A stretch of 64,000 bases of DNA from Zopfochytrium polystomum (lineage: Eukaryota > Chytridiomycota > Chytridiomycetes > Chytridiales > Chytridiaceae), in NCBI GenBank assembly GCA_025765615.1, contig JAIVFJ010000040.1:186001-250000 (forward strand), written 5' to 3'. Below the pieces are notes generated by a model. The model did no database searches. It saw nothing but the letters and a program-made list of their open reading frames with translations, and had not been told where the DNA came from. Positions within the stretch are counted from its first letter, which is position 1, and every line of letters starts with the position of its first letter. The position numbers were made by a program, and so were the translations under genes. This document shows, one piece after another, positions 19,501-30,867 of the stretch.

Positions 19501-21809
19501 TTTTCACCATGGTGTCCACGTGCGGGCAGTGGGACAGCATCAGTGTGTAAACGACCAAGCAGTGTGGTGTTTGGTCTGGAAGTGGAGTGGATAGGCGAAG
19601 CTTTCAATTTCCCAACATCACATGTCACGCAGGGAATGTCATGAATGAGGAAAAATGAATGACCAACTTTATTCAGATTTGACCAAGTACGCTTCAGAGA
19701 AGATAAAGACAGGTGACCAAATTTCTTGTGAAGAGCTCGGACTGCTTCAATGTTCTGAGGGTTTGGTAAAGGGTCTGGGTCAGTTTGACGTAAAGTTGGG
19801 GTTGCAGTTTTCAAAGGAGCAGTTTGCTGTTGCGACTCACCTGGGGCGTCCCCCGAAGGAGTCGGCGCGTCCCTTCCAAGTTCTGCCCTGTCGAGACCAG
19901 TATGTCCCGTCAGAAGAGAAGGGTCCACAACATAAACATTCCCTGTGTACCTGTGAGCAATGGTAAAGTCTAAACCATGTACCCGAGGATGCAATAGGGC
20001 TGTGTCTGCTGTGAAAGTCACGTTGTGACCTGTCTGCCGCACGATTTGCTGAACTGAGAGTAGAGTGTCTGAGAACTCTGGCACATAGAGCGAGTTCCTC
20101 ATGATGAGAGCTCTTCCGTTAACGAACAGGGTGAAGTCGCCCACTCCAGTGGCAGTTGTAAAGCCGTCAGCTGTTTTGATCTGCTGGGAGGTGGGCCGCA
20201 AGTTTGTGAAGTGCTCTTCACAAGGCGACATTGTCCTGGAAGCCCCAGAGTCAAGGATGACCTGGTGTGGGTGGCTGCCAGCAAGTCTTGCCATCAGCGC
20301 AGTCTCGTAGATGCGGTGGTAGGTGACGTTGCGGTAGAGGAAGCGCCCAGATTCGTACATCACTTTGTAGCCGACGTTTGAGACAATGTTGTCAGTGATC
20401 CAGTCTGGATCCATTCTGCCGTCAAGAAGTGTAACTGTGAGTTCCACTTCAAATTCCTCCTCCACCTCAACGGCCTGGCATGTTCCAATTTCAAATTCCC
20501 GTGCCGCAAGTGCCCTTTCTACTGAAAGGAAGTCGTCCAGAGCTGAAGTGTCTGCAAGGCGCGCAGAACCCTCAGTACTGAACTCCAACATTTCGACGTC
20601 TTCTGCTTCAGGAGGTGGTGGTGGAGTATCCATCCTGTAGCATTTGTGGGGAGGAGAGTCCTCAGAGGCTGCGCAAGAGGCTTGGTGGTGTTCTTTAGCG
20701 GCCACCTCACGTGCAATCTTGGCAGTCTCAGTAGCTTTCTTGGAATCAGCTGACGTGGCCTTGGCCTCTTTGGCGTGTGCAGGCTGCTTGCCCTTGGCCT
20801 TCTTTGCTGGGCGAGCTGGCTCTGACTTCCCGTGAGGGAACTTGAGGCATTCCTCGCGAGAGTGTGAGACCCAGATTCCATGAAGGTCACAAGTAGGCTT
20901 GCCGTTGAGTGCCTCACCGATCTTGCGCTTCTTGGTTGCCACTGAGGTCTTTGCTGAAGCAGCTGTTTCCATCTCAGAAGTGCCATGGTGAGCAGAGTGT
21001 CTGCTGTTCTTCTCTTTGCTTTGCTGGTACAGCGTGTGGCAGTTTGTCAACTCCTTGACGAGATCGCTGGTGTTGGCGTAACCTGACAGCCCCTTGAGGA
21101 GATTTTGACGAACGCCAGAGAAGATTTCATGTCCAGGCAGCGTTTCCCTTGCTTTATGGATGATGGCTGAATGCAGGATGTTTGTCACACCCCTGCAAGT
21201 GGTGGCAGTACATTTGAAATGCTTCGGCCAATCCGTGACCAGTGTGGTCAGAGTGGTGTACCACTCCTGGACTGCCGGACCAGAGTCTCTGGGTTTTGCC
21301 AAACGACTGTAAGTCGCAAGCCACTTGTCCTGCTGTGAACCAGTGTGGTCCTGCAGGGCGTACTTGTCATTGAGCCGCTTGTATCGATCAGCGCAGTTGG
21401 TGATGTTTGCCGCATTCATGGAGCGCACATCCTCAATGCGCGAGCAGGAGTCAAGGGTAGCAACCGCCTTGTCGTGTTGGGCCTCAAGCTCCCTGTAGGT
21501 CTTGTGTTCTTGGCGTATACCAGTGTGGTACTTGTCAAGGGCAGCGTGGTGCAGATGGTACATCTCACTGTATGCAGCCTTGGCCTCCGCCGTTGCAGAG
21601 GATTCAGGGGGAGAACCAATACTGGGAGGAGCAGCGCCGATGCCGACCTTGGTGCAGTGCTCGTTGAACGTACCAAAGTAATCAGGCTTGAGGAAGCTGG
21701 CAACAAGATTGTATGCCATGACTGGCTTGATGACTTCTTCCACATGCAGTTCCCAAGCCTGGTAGCCGTAAGAAGAGAAGCGGACAGCCTTGGGGGTCGA
21801 AGAAGACAT
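16561..21809 (-). pseudogene. Ty1/copia polyprotein (gag-pol), one frameshift
   Basis: A gag-protease-integrase-reverse transcriptase-RNase H polyprotein of a copia retrotransposon. The likely start is the Met at 21,809. The first frame runs to a stop at 17,973 and the second continues from about 17,975 to 16,561, about 1,740 codons in all. In order: gag with no classic CCHC knuckle; protease motif DSGAS near 20,255; integrase HHCC zinc-binding (GHLSL, then CVTC) near 19,620-19,720; DDE core with TSVRCDRGE and NGLVERQVN; reverse transcriptase with LKPKWVFAYK, then after the break LDVETAYLNAKL and YVDDIL near 17,650; RNase H with YADASY and ALSSTEAEY near 16,930. The break falls where copia RT reads FSPV-x-R-x-x-S-I-R, and a few codons are missing there. 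Apart from that lesion the frame is open, so it is fairly young. Confidence 0.93.
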
Positions 21810-22021
21810 GCTAGGTAGCGGCTTGGTGGACCAGTGGACTTGTTTAGAGCGGTAGCCCTTTTCTTGTAGAGAGCCAAGAGCCCTTTGTTGCCTTAAAGTA
21901 GCTGGTGAGCCGGTGCTCACAGACAGATTTGTCTTGTTTAGAGTCAGAAACCCTTTTCTTGTAAGAGCAGCAGGGCCCTGTTCGAGCGTACAAGTGTGGC
22001 TGACGGCTTGTAGGTAGCTTT

Positions 22022-22155
22022 GTGATGCAATCCCACACAGGACTGGAGGGACTTGGTGTGTGTGGGGATGAAGAGGGAGAGAGAGAGAGAGCAGTGATGA
22101 TGGAAAAGGGAAAGGAGTAAGAGGATGGAAAGAGGAGAGAGGAGTGAGTAGGGTT
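22022..22155 (-). mobile_element. stump of the 5' LTR of copia element D
   Basis: 134 bp identical in type to the inner end of LTR D (15,202-15,345): TGATGCAATCCCACACAGGACTGG, followed by the GA-rich GAGAGAGAGAGCAGTGATGATGG stretch. It lies upstream of the copia polyprotein in the right place for a 5' LTR. The remaining roughly 1 kb of LTR is missing and unrelated gag-like sequence begins at about 22,156. The element therefore lacks its promoter-bearing half here. Confidence 0.85.
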
Positions 22156-23340
22156 ACTTTGCTGGTCATCCCAATCACCGTTCTGTAGCAGAAGTGCTTG
22201 GTTTTCAGGTATCTGCTGTTGCTGCAATTGCTGAAGAAATGTGTTGGCACACTGTCGAGCAATATGACCATAGCCTCCACATGCATGACATTGGACTCCA
22301 AAAGATTGTTGCTGTGCAGGGTACCAACTCCTCCCAGAGCCGCGTCCCATTGCAGTACCACGTGAACTTAGTCCTTGCCATGTTCCTCGGCCTTGGCCAA
22401 AACCACCATATGGGCACGGTGTGTACTGTTGGGACTGAGGGTTTTGGTACTGCAAGGTTTTGGGCGGATACTAGGATATGGCTGGTACTGCTGAGGTTTA
22501 TGATAACTGCCACGACCACGGAGTTGACTGTGGTGTACTTTTGGCCGAATAATTACATTTGCTGTTGGTGTAGTGACTTCTGGAACGGCTGTGGTCAGGT
22601 CCTGCTCCTGTTGTGCTGCAAGTCAATCCCACCTCTCATCACATGTATTTTTGGCGGGCGGTAGATTTAAATAAGGTGATTAGTTTAGTCAATGATGAAA
22701 CAGAAGTAATAGGATTCCCTGCAAACATGAACATATTGGCAACACCCATATCGATTAGCGTGTTGTTCAGGGCAGATACGAAGACTCGCACAACTTTGGA
22801 AAATGGTGTGATGCGACTGCGGATTTCCACTGATGAACTTTCTGCAAAACTTTCTACTTTGTGGTAAGCCATAATGAAGTGCATTGCAAATGACTCAGAT
22901 GATTCTGCAGGTTCCATTTTTATATACGTTCGAAAGCATCAATGATTTCCTTTGCCAATCCTTGATCTGTTGTTCGACATGCAATCGCAATTTCTCCAAG
23001 CAGTGTGTAGGCAAAAATCTGCCCTCGTCGGGGGAACTGTGGTAGGAGCTCTGGTTCAACATGTCGTCTAATGAGAAGGATACAGTATGCGTTCTGGTCT
23101 TCTGTCCCTGGGAACCATTTGACTGGCTCACGCCCGTCTCGTGCAAATGCATAATGCTCGCCGTGGTTGGGTCCCCTGCGAACTCTGCATGTTGGGCTGA
23201 CATTAGGATCATTGGGGTCCACTTGATTGTTGCGTAATACGTTAATTCGGTCTGGGCCGACACAGTGGTGGAGACCATTGCTTTTGTTGGATAGTTCTGA
23301 AATTAGGTCGTCCAACCAATCTCCAAACTTTGCGGCGCCT
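22156..23340 (-). pseudogene. decayed gag gene of another retroelement
   Basis: Minus-strand frames in order: 22,920-23,315 (begins MDDLISELSNK, contains AFARDGREPVKWFPG and PQFPRRGQIFAYTLLGE), a frame change at about 22,918, 22,639-22,917 (MAYHKVESFAES, SSLTKLITLFKS), then 22,156-22,455 with a Gln/Gly/Arg-rich tract. The last part contains a CCHC zinc knuckle, CHACGGYGHIARQC, near 22,275-22,320. This is a gag layout with a C-terminal nucleic-acid-binding knuckle. It is cut at 22,155 by the copia LTR stump, so pol is missing. A related remnant lies at 1-1,079. Confidence 0.65.
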
Positions 23341-23345
23341 TTAAG

Positions 23346-23603
23346 AATTGTTAGATTTTGGGTCTTTGCAGTAAGCAGTGTGCAGGAGCAACAAACACCT
23401 CACACTGTGGTGCATGGTAGCACCAACTGTGATGAGGATTTGGTGCATTTTTTGTCACCTGGTCTTTGTCACAATTTTGTATAAAGCCAAACAGCATACA
23501 TTGTACAACAGTCTCCCACCTCAGCTTCACCATCACAGGAGAGTGGTCCACCAGAGTAGTTCACCACCATCCACAAACAGCAGCAGTCATTTCTTTCAAG
23601 AAT
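23346..23603 (-). repeat. truncated right end of the Harbinger-type transposon
   Basis: Reverse complement of 14,940-15,184, beginning TGTTAGATTTTGGGTC at 23,347 and ending where GAAAGAAATGAC begins. Similarity stops abruptly there. The same point is where the transposase frame in the 14.9 kb copy stops making sense, so it may mark the boundary of a non-autonomous derivative. Confidence 0.85.
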
Positions 23604-24270
23604 GGGGAATGCACAGGAGGCATACTTGATTTGATCACGCTCGCTCATGTTTGGGAAGGAAAATGTGTGAGAGTGTTGCAGTAGAATAGAAATTTGAAAG
23701 GCAGTGATTTCCCTAATTTGGTGGCAGATTCTGAGACTTCTTGAGCAGGTAATATAAGAATAAGCCGTAAACAAATGCAGTACGACGCTTGTGGGTGGAG
23801 TTGTAAGCGTGAGTAGATTATTTTCTCAATGGGGTACGCTGGTGATGTGTTGGTGTTGAAAAAAGCAGACTTGTCACGATTGTGGAGCGAAATTGAGTGA
23901 CCAGATGGGCCAAAATGCAGATGCAGCTTGCAACTCAATATCCCACGAGGCCAAGGGCGAATTTGGAGAATCACTGAGTTGCCCCGCGTAGATCAGCAGT
24001 TGCTGAATGCAGAGAAATTGGTTTTAAGTGATTTGGTGGGTTTTGGCCGAGTTGTGAATGTGGGAAGTTGCAGGCAACAAATTTCGACTGATTTGGGTGA
24101 AATTTGGTGCTAATTGAGTACTGAATTCGTTCAAAACGCGGACAGTTACTGTGCAGCAAGGAAGCAGTCGAGGATTGCGACGTTTCGTGAGTAGATAGAA
24201 CAAAAGGAGCACTTTCAAATGGTGGTTAGTGATTTCTAAAGCGATTGAAAGAAGTTGCAAACATAAACTC
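23604..24270. other. no recognisable feature
   Basis: About 670 bp of AT-rich sequence just outside the left arm of the inverted duplication. Reading frames are short and I recognise no repeat from elsewhere in the window. It may be unique flanking DNA or an unknown retroelement part. Confidence 0.5.
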
Positions 24271-24433
24271 TTGTCTCTATCGAGGGAGGCCTGTCGAAGG
24301 GCCTCCTTGTAATTTCTCAGGGTGGGAAATAACAGTTTCTTGCGCTTCCTTCAACTGGTTGAGAACCTCAGCAACATAAGGTTCTGTCAAAATCAACTCA
24401 ACTGCGCAAGTGAGTGGTTCTTCCTCCAAGCCA

Positions 24434-27115
24434 CTAGGTTTGGGGATATCCAACAGAATTGGTGCAGAAAGACCAGGCCCGTGAATCAAACCGGAGGGGT
24501 TCCTGTTTGTTTTCCGTTGGAGGCGGGAATTCTATAAAAGAAGGATCACTAGCATTAGCAGGCGATGGAGCAGAGGCATTGACATACTTGTCTTTGACTG
24601 CCTGCTTAGCTGCAGCAAGCTCAGGGCAGTTTGAAACAAAGTGACCAGGCTTGTTGCAGAGGTGGCAGGAGCCGGAGCGCTCACGGGACTGTGAGCGCTG
24701 CCAGGGGAGAGAAGTCTCACGCATCACTGGGGGCGGTGTGCTGCCATACATGGTTTCCTCCTCCACAGTGTAAGTGCGGCGGGGACGGGACAAGGGAGTG
24801 GCAGGTCGTTCAGTGCGGACAGCAGAGGAGCGGCCACAGAGCGAGTCGACTTCAGCACGCAGAGCATTGAACTCAGACTGACCAGGAAGGTTGGTGAGAG
24901 AGAGCATGTTGAGGCGCCAGGCAAGGTTGTTGGCTGTGACGCAGTGATCCAAGTAATTAAACTGGCCAGCTGCAGTTGGGATGAGATTGTGTTGGATGAC
25001 CTCTTGAAGGGCTTGGTTGGTGCAAGATTCAACCAACTGCTTCTTGATGCCACACTGGCCATGAGGCTCTGACTGGTGTGAGTTGAGGAGCTTGAGGTCG
25101 GTCAAGGCAGTGGCAGGGGAAGTGGCCGATGGGGACCAGGTGTAGTCACGGAACGCAGAGTCAATTGTCGTTTCAGAGTCAAGGCCAAAGTGCTGATCGT
25201 ACATGGCCTTGAAGGTTGTCCAGGTAAAGGAGGAGAGGCTCCCTCTGATTTGCATGAAGAACTGGGAGCCTTTTGCTGTTGGAAAAGTGCTTGCATTGAG
25301 CATGTGCTCAAAGAAACTGCTGGTGTCCCAGAAAAGGGGTTCGTACGTGGAAGCGTCGACAGGTTGGAGAACCAGACGCGTCAAGCAACTGAAGACGTGG
25401 GAACGGAAGTTCAGCAGTGATGGGATATCTGTATCGCGATCCAACTGTAAGAGTGGTGGGATGGCATGGTGTTTACGCATGTCTTTGGCAACACGGTAGT
25501 CGATATTCCTGTTTGGACCACCATTGCCAAAACCAGCAAAGGGACTGACAGGTTCGAGGGTCTCGTCATGCACCATGGGGTCAGGAATCGGTGGCACACC
25601 AACTCCTGATGGCATGGGTGGCGTGCGGCGAGGTGCCACTGACACAGGTGTCTGTGGTGTCCGTGGAGACACAACTCCAGGTGGGGACACATAGGGGACA
25701 TGTGCGCCATGTGGTGGTGCAAGTGATCGACGATACAAAGTCTCGATGGGGGGACGAGTGGGGCTGGCAGCGTGGGCAGCTGGAACTCGAGCAGCAGTGG
25801 ATGGGGCCTTGGGGCAGCATGTCGGTGGTATTCTTCAGCCCAAGCAGCCTCAGCTTCTTGGGCAGCAAGTTGGGAGCGGCGAGCGGTGTCAGCAGCACCA
25901 CAGAGGCTGGTTGCATGGGCAGCTGCAGCTCCTCGTGAACGAGGGCAGCACATTCAGCAGATCGATGGGAAGCAGCTTCGCGGGCAGTAGCTTCAGCAAT
26001 TTCAGCATGGGCAGCAGTAGCACGGGCAAGGGCAGCGCGGGCAGCTGCAGTTTGGGCTGCCTCAGTGTCAAAACGGGCAGAAGGGGATGACCGAGGGCGG
26101 GAAGTGGCGTCAGAGGTCGGGACCTCTGAGGACATGGACGAAAGGCGTACGCGTGGTCGTGGGTGGACGAAAGCTGAAGGATCAGGCAAAACTCGTGGGC
26201 GACGACTCTCAGTAGGCACTGTGAATCGTTCCACGCGCGAGGGGATCGGGAAGGGCCGTTCAGCTGCAGTGCGAAAGCTGGGGATACGAGCAACCTGGGT
26301 AGCCCAGTTGTCGGTTACCCTGGGTAGAGCAGGTAGATCGGGGTACACCGAGCGGAAGTAGCGATACAGGCAGAGCTCTGAGGGCAAACCTTGGGTGACG
26401 ATACCCACACCAGGTCGTACCAACTTGCCTTCCCAGGGGAGGAAGACAACATCAGCGTCGATGGCTTCAAGGTAGAAGTGAACAGGTTCGAAAAGCTCAT
26501 CAACCGCAGTTTCAAAGTTGATGTGGATACCGAGGTGCATGAAGGTAGACATCGTGTATGTGCTGTCCAGGTCTTTGAGGGCAGTGGTTATATCCAACGT
26601 ATCTGTCTCGCCGGGGGATGTAAGGACAGGAGCGCCAGGCCAGTCGCAGGGCAGGTGGGCAAAAAGCCAATCAATCCATTCAGGGGAATGGGCAACGAGG
26701 CTGGCAGGCATCAGTTCATCGAGGTCAATGGACAGCTGTCCGACAATGTACTGCTTGAGTTCAGACTCAGGTAGGATGGCTTGGCAATAACCACCAGTAG
26801 TGCTGAGGAGAGCAAATTGGCCGTCTGTACTAATGTCATCTGTGAGAGCAGAGTGGCGGGTGAACACGAAGACTCGAGCCTCGAGTTGGAAGAACCCTCT
26901 CTGTGGAAGGCCACTCTCGTCATCGTCACCATCAGCGTCAACGACAATACCCTTATACCAGAGTTAGTGATGTTACATACTGGTGCACCACCTCATTGCC
27001 TACTGGACGGTCAGGAAAGGCCTCGTCGGCAATAGCGACGGCGTGTGTCAGAACCTGCTTCCGCAGAGGCAGGCCCATCAGCATCGTGTTTGGTGTCAGG
27101 TACGCAGTCAGCCAT
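24434..27115 (-). pseudogene. gag gene of gypsy-type element C, left-arm copy
   Basis: Minus-strand capsid-type polyprotein starting at the ATG at 27,115, downstream of a TATA box. The frames needed are 27,115-about 26,960, then a frame ending near 25,740 (FTRHSALTDDIS, WIDWLFAHLPCDWPG), then a frame 25,738-24,434 containing PLFWDTSSFFEHML and, near its end, a CCHC knuckle CHLCNKPGHFVSNC. At least two or three frame changes break it (about 26,955 and in the Ala/Gln-rich region 25,740-25,880). The same lesions occur in the right arm. Downstream of 24,434 only about 160 bp remain before the arm ends, so pol is absent here. Confidence 0.85.
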
Positions 27116-27206
27116 GGCGTAGCTTCTTAGGAGTTTGAACTTCTATACACTCTTGTTGAATGCGCAAGTGGGGAAAAGGGGAGGGGGGACCCAGGAGGGC
27201 CCTCCC

Positions 27207-27212
27207 TTTATA
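27207..27212 (-). promoter_or_regulatory. TATA box of element C, left arm
   Basis: Minus-strand AAGTATAAAGGGAGGG lies about 95 bp upstream of the gag ATG at 27,115. It is identical in the right arm (TATAAA at 38,214-38,219). Confidence 0.65.
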
Positions 27213-27459
27213 CTTTTTTGATGCCACTGGTTGGCAGCACAACCAAAGTTTTTCAACTTTGTTAACAAAAACGGGCATAGGTCCAGGATTAGTTGAAACA
27301 AGAAAAACAAGTTTTATTTCTATTTGTGCAGCTTCTAGGCCAACAAAACAGAAAAACGCATGAAAACAACTCAGAGTTCAGCATGCGGGGAAGAAGAGCG
27401 GCTAACAGGCCTACTTCCAAAACGCTCAGCAAGAATGATAGCACTCTCAAGCGTATCCT
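27213..27459 (-). other. upstream remnant of element C
   Basis: About 250 bp upstream of the TATA box, ending exactly where LTR X begins. It includes an AATAAAAC-like signal (27,308-27,316, reverse complement AAATAAAACTTG) and may be the remaining part of the LTR of element C, cut by the insertion of element X. Confidence 0.4.
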
Positions 27460-29101
27460 TGTTTTCCACTTAACAGAACCAGACACAACTTGTCTCACTC
27501 CAAGGAGAGGGTTCCAACTCAATCCAAGGAAGAGAGTCCAACCATGGTGGGAGACAGTGGGACTCTACTTGCTCCATCCTACCAGGAGACAGACCACTGC
27601 CTCACCAGGCCAGAGAGAATAACCTGTCTTAGAAGCAAGGAAGGTCAATACCCACTCCCACACACAAGGAGGACACCAAAGATAACCACAGGTATTAGCA
27701 TGAAAGGAAGAGGGTGAACCCAGTGAACCAGGCCCACCAAAAGCCAAAGGAACCATCACCAGGGACAGGGAGGAATACCAGAGAGATCATACCACCACAT
27801 AATACCTGACCAGCCAACTCATTCATATCACCTTGAGAGACCTGGATTTGAAGCGATGTATTGACAGGAACCAGCGAGGCACTACCACAGTTTTACCCTC
27901 CCACCTTCCATCATCAAGTGGCTCCTACCCCAGACCAGCCTAAACAGCATGCAGAATGGTGAGGTGCACTGGAACTTGAACCCAGCATGCTGCCATAAAT
28001 GGCCAAGAGAACCAATTCTCCTGTACCACACCAGGGGACTGCCACCCCCAGCTCATACACACAGTCAGAGAAGGACTAAGGGCAGGCAAGAAGACTTCAG
28101 GTACAGGTTCTAAGGGGCAACAAGAATGGGGGGTGGGCTGCTTAAATAGGAGAGGGTTGGAATCAGCAGGGTGAAGGAAGAAGGAGGGGAAAAGAAGGGA
28201 AAACATATACAAAAGAACAAAACAATAAATAAAACAACAAAGAAGAGAGAGGAGGAGTGAGTCACCAAACAATGAGGCTGAGCCATCAAACAAGGAAGAC
28301 AGCTCAGAAAATCATGGAGCATTTCTTGGCATAGCTGATGCCAAGAAAGATGGAGGAGATGGAGAGAGCTGGTTGGTGCAAAGAGTAAGACAGTCACTCA
28401 CAGCCACAAAAGAAAAGAGAGACACACACAGAGACAACAAACAAACAAATAAATAAAGATAAAACAGTAAAAACAGGAAAAACAGGATAAACTACTAATT
28501 GAAAAAATAAGGAAAAATCATCAATGAAGAAAGGAGAAAAAACCCTATGATCTCATACCCTTTCATAAGGCCTTTCATCATGGTAGTTTGTGCAGCAGCT
28601 CTGTGTTAGCTCTGTGTACACCTGGACTCTGTACTTCTACCCACTGAAGCACATCATCCTAATCCATTTCCAAAAGTGAGGAGGGCAAGGCTTAGTCATT
28701 GTGCAGAACTTTTCTGCGTCATTCACTCAGTGACTGTCAGCATATCTCGAACTTAACACCTTTCCCATTGAAGGGAGCACTCTATACCACTGAGCTAGAG
28801 GGCCTCTTGCCAGTAGCGCAGAGCAGCCTGAGCCATTTGGCCTGCAACTTAGTGCGTAATAATAACATGAACAATATGCATGGCTGCAGCTAAGATACAG
28901 TCCAAATCTCAGTGGTTCGGCTTGCAGGGACAATACTAAGCCATGAAAACAATAAGAAATGGGGTCCAGCCATGTTACGTCACTTTCGTGAAACGTTGTT
29001 TGGTTGAGTCAAATTGATAATCCTCACAAGTTATCAGTTAAAAAAGCGGGGTATACTCTTTTTATTTGAGGTTGCAGGCTCAACAGCCTGTCGTCCTCAC
29101 A
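27460..29101 (+). mobile_element. LTR of copia-like element X, left-arm copy
   Basis: 1,642 bp from TGTTTTCCACTTAACAG to GTCGTCCTCACA, with TG...CA ends. The boundaries are supported by a second, diverged copy at 43,764-46,423. Flanking sequences differ in the two places, but similarity begins at TGTTTTCCAC and ends at CCTCACA in both. A gag frame starts 31 bp after the end (29,133), so this is the 5' LTR of element X. It contains CAACAAATAAATAAAG-type A-rich sequence and a tRNA-like module on the opposite strand. Confidence 0.8.
28741..28813 (-). repeat. tRNA-like module inside LTR X
   Basis: Read on the minus strand: CCCTCTAGCTCAGTGGTATA (tRNA D-arm with A box), then GAGTGCTCCCTTCAATGGGA (anticodon-arm-like), then TTAAGTTCGAGATATG (T-arm/B-box-like). 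It is not a functional tRNA because the anticodon loop is one base short and the acceptor stem does not pair well. The copies at 36,608-36,680 and 46,090-46,160 show it is a conserved part of LTR X. Confidence 0.6.
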
Positions 29102-29132
29102 GACTGTCAAGTACTGGATTCAGCATCACATC

Positions 29133-29787
29133 ATGACTTCATCAGAGTTCATGAATGCTTTGCTGAAGATGCATGCCAGCTTCATCAAGAAGAACAAAAC
29201 AGCTCAGTCAACTTTGATGATCCGGCTCCCAGAGACCTCACACTTGTTTGAGCTCTGCTGTAACATTCACCTCTATCAAAACTCTGTGGCTGCCATTTGC
29301 CGAACATTCAACAATGCCCGCCCATCCAGCTTGGTTCATGACTTTGAAAACGGATGGTTGGGGCTGCAGCTACGCACAGTCACTCAAAGCTCCTTGCGTT
29401 ACCAAGACCTGAATTCTTATGTGCGCAAGATTGAGCAACTTCAGCAACTGTTCATCCAAGGGCATGGCCAGAACTGACTTGATGAGTTTGTGTGCAAACT
29501 GCAGGACAAGCTGCGCACAGACCTCGCGTGCAGCTCAGCTCATGGTCGTTTTGGACCATATGTGGCAGCACTTTGAGACAATGACGCCCACTTTGACGAC
29601 CTACAGAACATCATGGATGAGCTTACTGCTGCCTTGACTGCCCTTGAGGCAGATGAAGAGGAAGATTGCAGGAACCACTGCAACAACTGCAACTGGTGTC
29701 AAGGAGGCAACAACCACTGTGACAACAATGACGACCGCGATGATAGACGCAACTGAAGTGACCACAACCAAGGAGCTGCAATGTTCT
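29133..29787 (+). pseudogene. gag of copia-like element X, split by LTR D
   Basis: A frame starting MTSSEFMNALLKMHASF runs to a stop at 29,477 (FIQGHGQN) and then continues with further stops through DEFVCKLQDKLRTDL and an Asp/Asn-rich stretch (CNNCNWCQGG). It is cut at 29,787 by the insertion of solo LTR D and resumes after 30,867 with a Cys/His-rich piece (YCHDCHKPGVTHRPEP). The composition and helical N-terminal part fit copia gag. Premature stops show it is dead. Identical in the right arm. Confidence 0.65.
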
Positions 29788-30867
29788 TGTTGAGATTCAA
29801 CCCATGGGGTACACTACGCCCGTTACTGATGATCCCTTTGAGTACTCCATCCAATCACATTGGATGGGGTGTTTGAAGGGCTCAGTAGATTCAATACTTG
29901 AATGGGGCGCTTGGAAGGGCTAATCTGTTCTCAATAAAAAGAGATAGGCAAAGGCGGCTGTTGTTCTAGCTTTGTTCATCCTACCGGTAGGAACAATGCA
30001 ATTAGAACATGCGCAAAAAAGTTCAAACTGCGCGCTCTGCACATGTAACACAGCACAGCAAGCATGCAGAAGCAGTGTACCACTGCCCCATGCTCCGGAA
30101 TTCCGCTCTCTGCATCGGAATTCCGCTCCCTGATCCGGAATTCCAGCTTTCCTGCTGTGCTGTGCAATCTGAGCAATGCAACAGGCATTTAGGAATCAGG
30201 GATTGCACCAATCACTGCATTTCTAAAAGTGAGATAAAAACTGAGCTCACCAGAGATTGCACCAATCATTGGATTTCTAAAAACAAGGAAAAAAGCGGTT
30301 TGTTTCCCAAACAAGCTTCCTGATTTGGAAACAACCAAACCAATTTACAAGCAACTGTTTCTCAAACAAGCTGTAAATTGGTTCCTGGTGGTACTCAGCC
30401 CAGACAAAGTACTCAGCCCAAGGTGGTACTCAGCCCTGGCTGGTACTTAGCCCTGGGTGGTGCACAGCCCAGGCTGGTACTCAGCCCTGAATGGGTACTT
30501 AGCCCAGGCTGGGGTTTGGTGCTCAGCCGGTTTTATCTCATTTCTGGGGCCTGCTCTGTGCAACCCACTGCTCCCTCTGTTTTCTGATGGCTCCAACGTG
30601 CAGGAGTATAAAAGCAGCAACCTCTCACAGAGATCAAACAAGGAATCCAACCCTCTCCTTGCTGCTTCGACAGAATCCAGTGCAAAACAAGCCAATCTCT
30701 CTTCCTCCATTTGCTCTCTCTTCCATCTCTGCCCACTCACTCCTCTCTCCTCTCTCCATCCTCTCACTCCTCTCCCTTTTCCATCATCACTGCTCTCTCT
30801 CTCTCTCTCTCTCGCTCTTCATCCCCACACACACCAAGTCCCTCCAGTCCTTGGTGGGATTTCATCA
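29788..30867 (+). mobile_element. solo LTR D inserted in gag of element X
   Basis: 1,080 bp from TGTTGAGATTCAACCC to GGGATTTCATCA, the same family as the copia LTR at 15,202-16,396. Flanking five bases are GTTCT (29,783-29,787) and GTCCT (30,868-30,872), consistent with a 5-bp target duplication with one later change. A TATAAAAG box lies at 30,606-30,613. Gag-X sequence lies on both sides. It has fewer 20-bp palindromic repeats than the copia 3' LTR. Confidence 0.85.

Larger units (their letters stand above)
24271..30706 (+). repeat. left arm of a 6.4-kb inverted duplication
   Basis: Every position p in 24,271-28,710 has its complement at 65,426 minus p. From about 28,715 on the sum is 65,421, because the right arm has five extra bases (ATGCC on the plus strand near 36,710). 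Long translations on the two arms are identical residue for residue. The arm contains part of gag C, LTR X with a tRNA-like module, the gag of element X and the first 919 bp of solo LTR D. It ends outside at TCGATAGAGACAAG (reverse complement) and inside at CCAATCTCTCT. Confidence 0.95.

Noticed and set aside
17973..22361. Single 1,462-aa protein including an N-terminal extension from 22,361
   Set aside because: The first 184 residues translate the gag remnant and LTR stump. The polyprotein Met is at 21,809.
25581..26867. 428-aa frame in both arms as two functional host genes
   Set aside because: It is one frame of a broken retroelement gag: its C-terminal third is out of frame with the downstream zinc-knuckle part, and the identical copy results from the inverted duplication.
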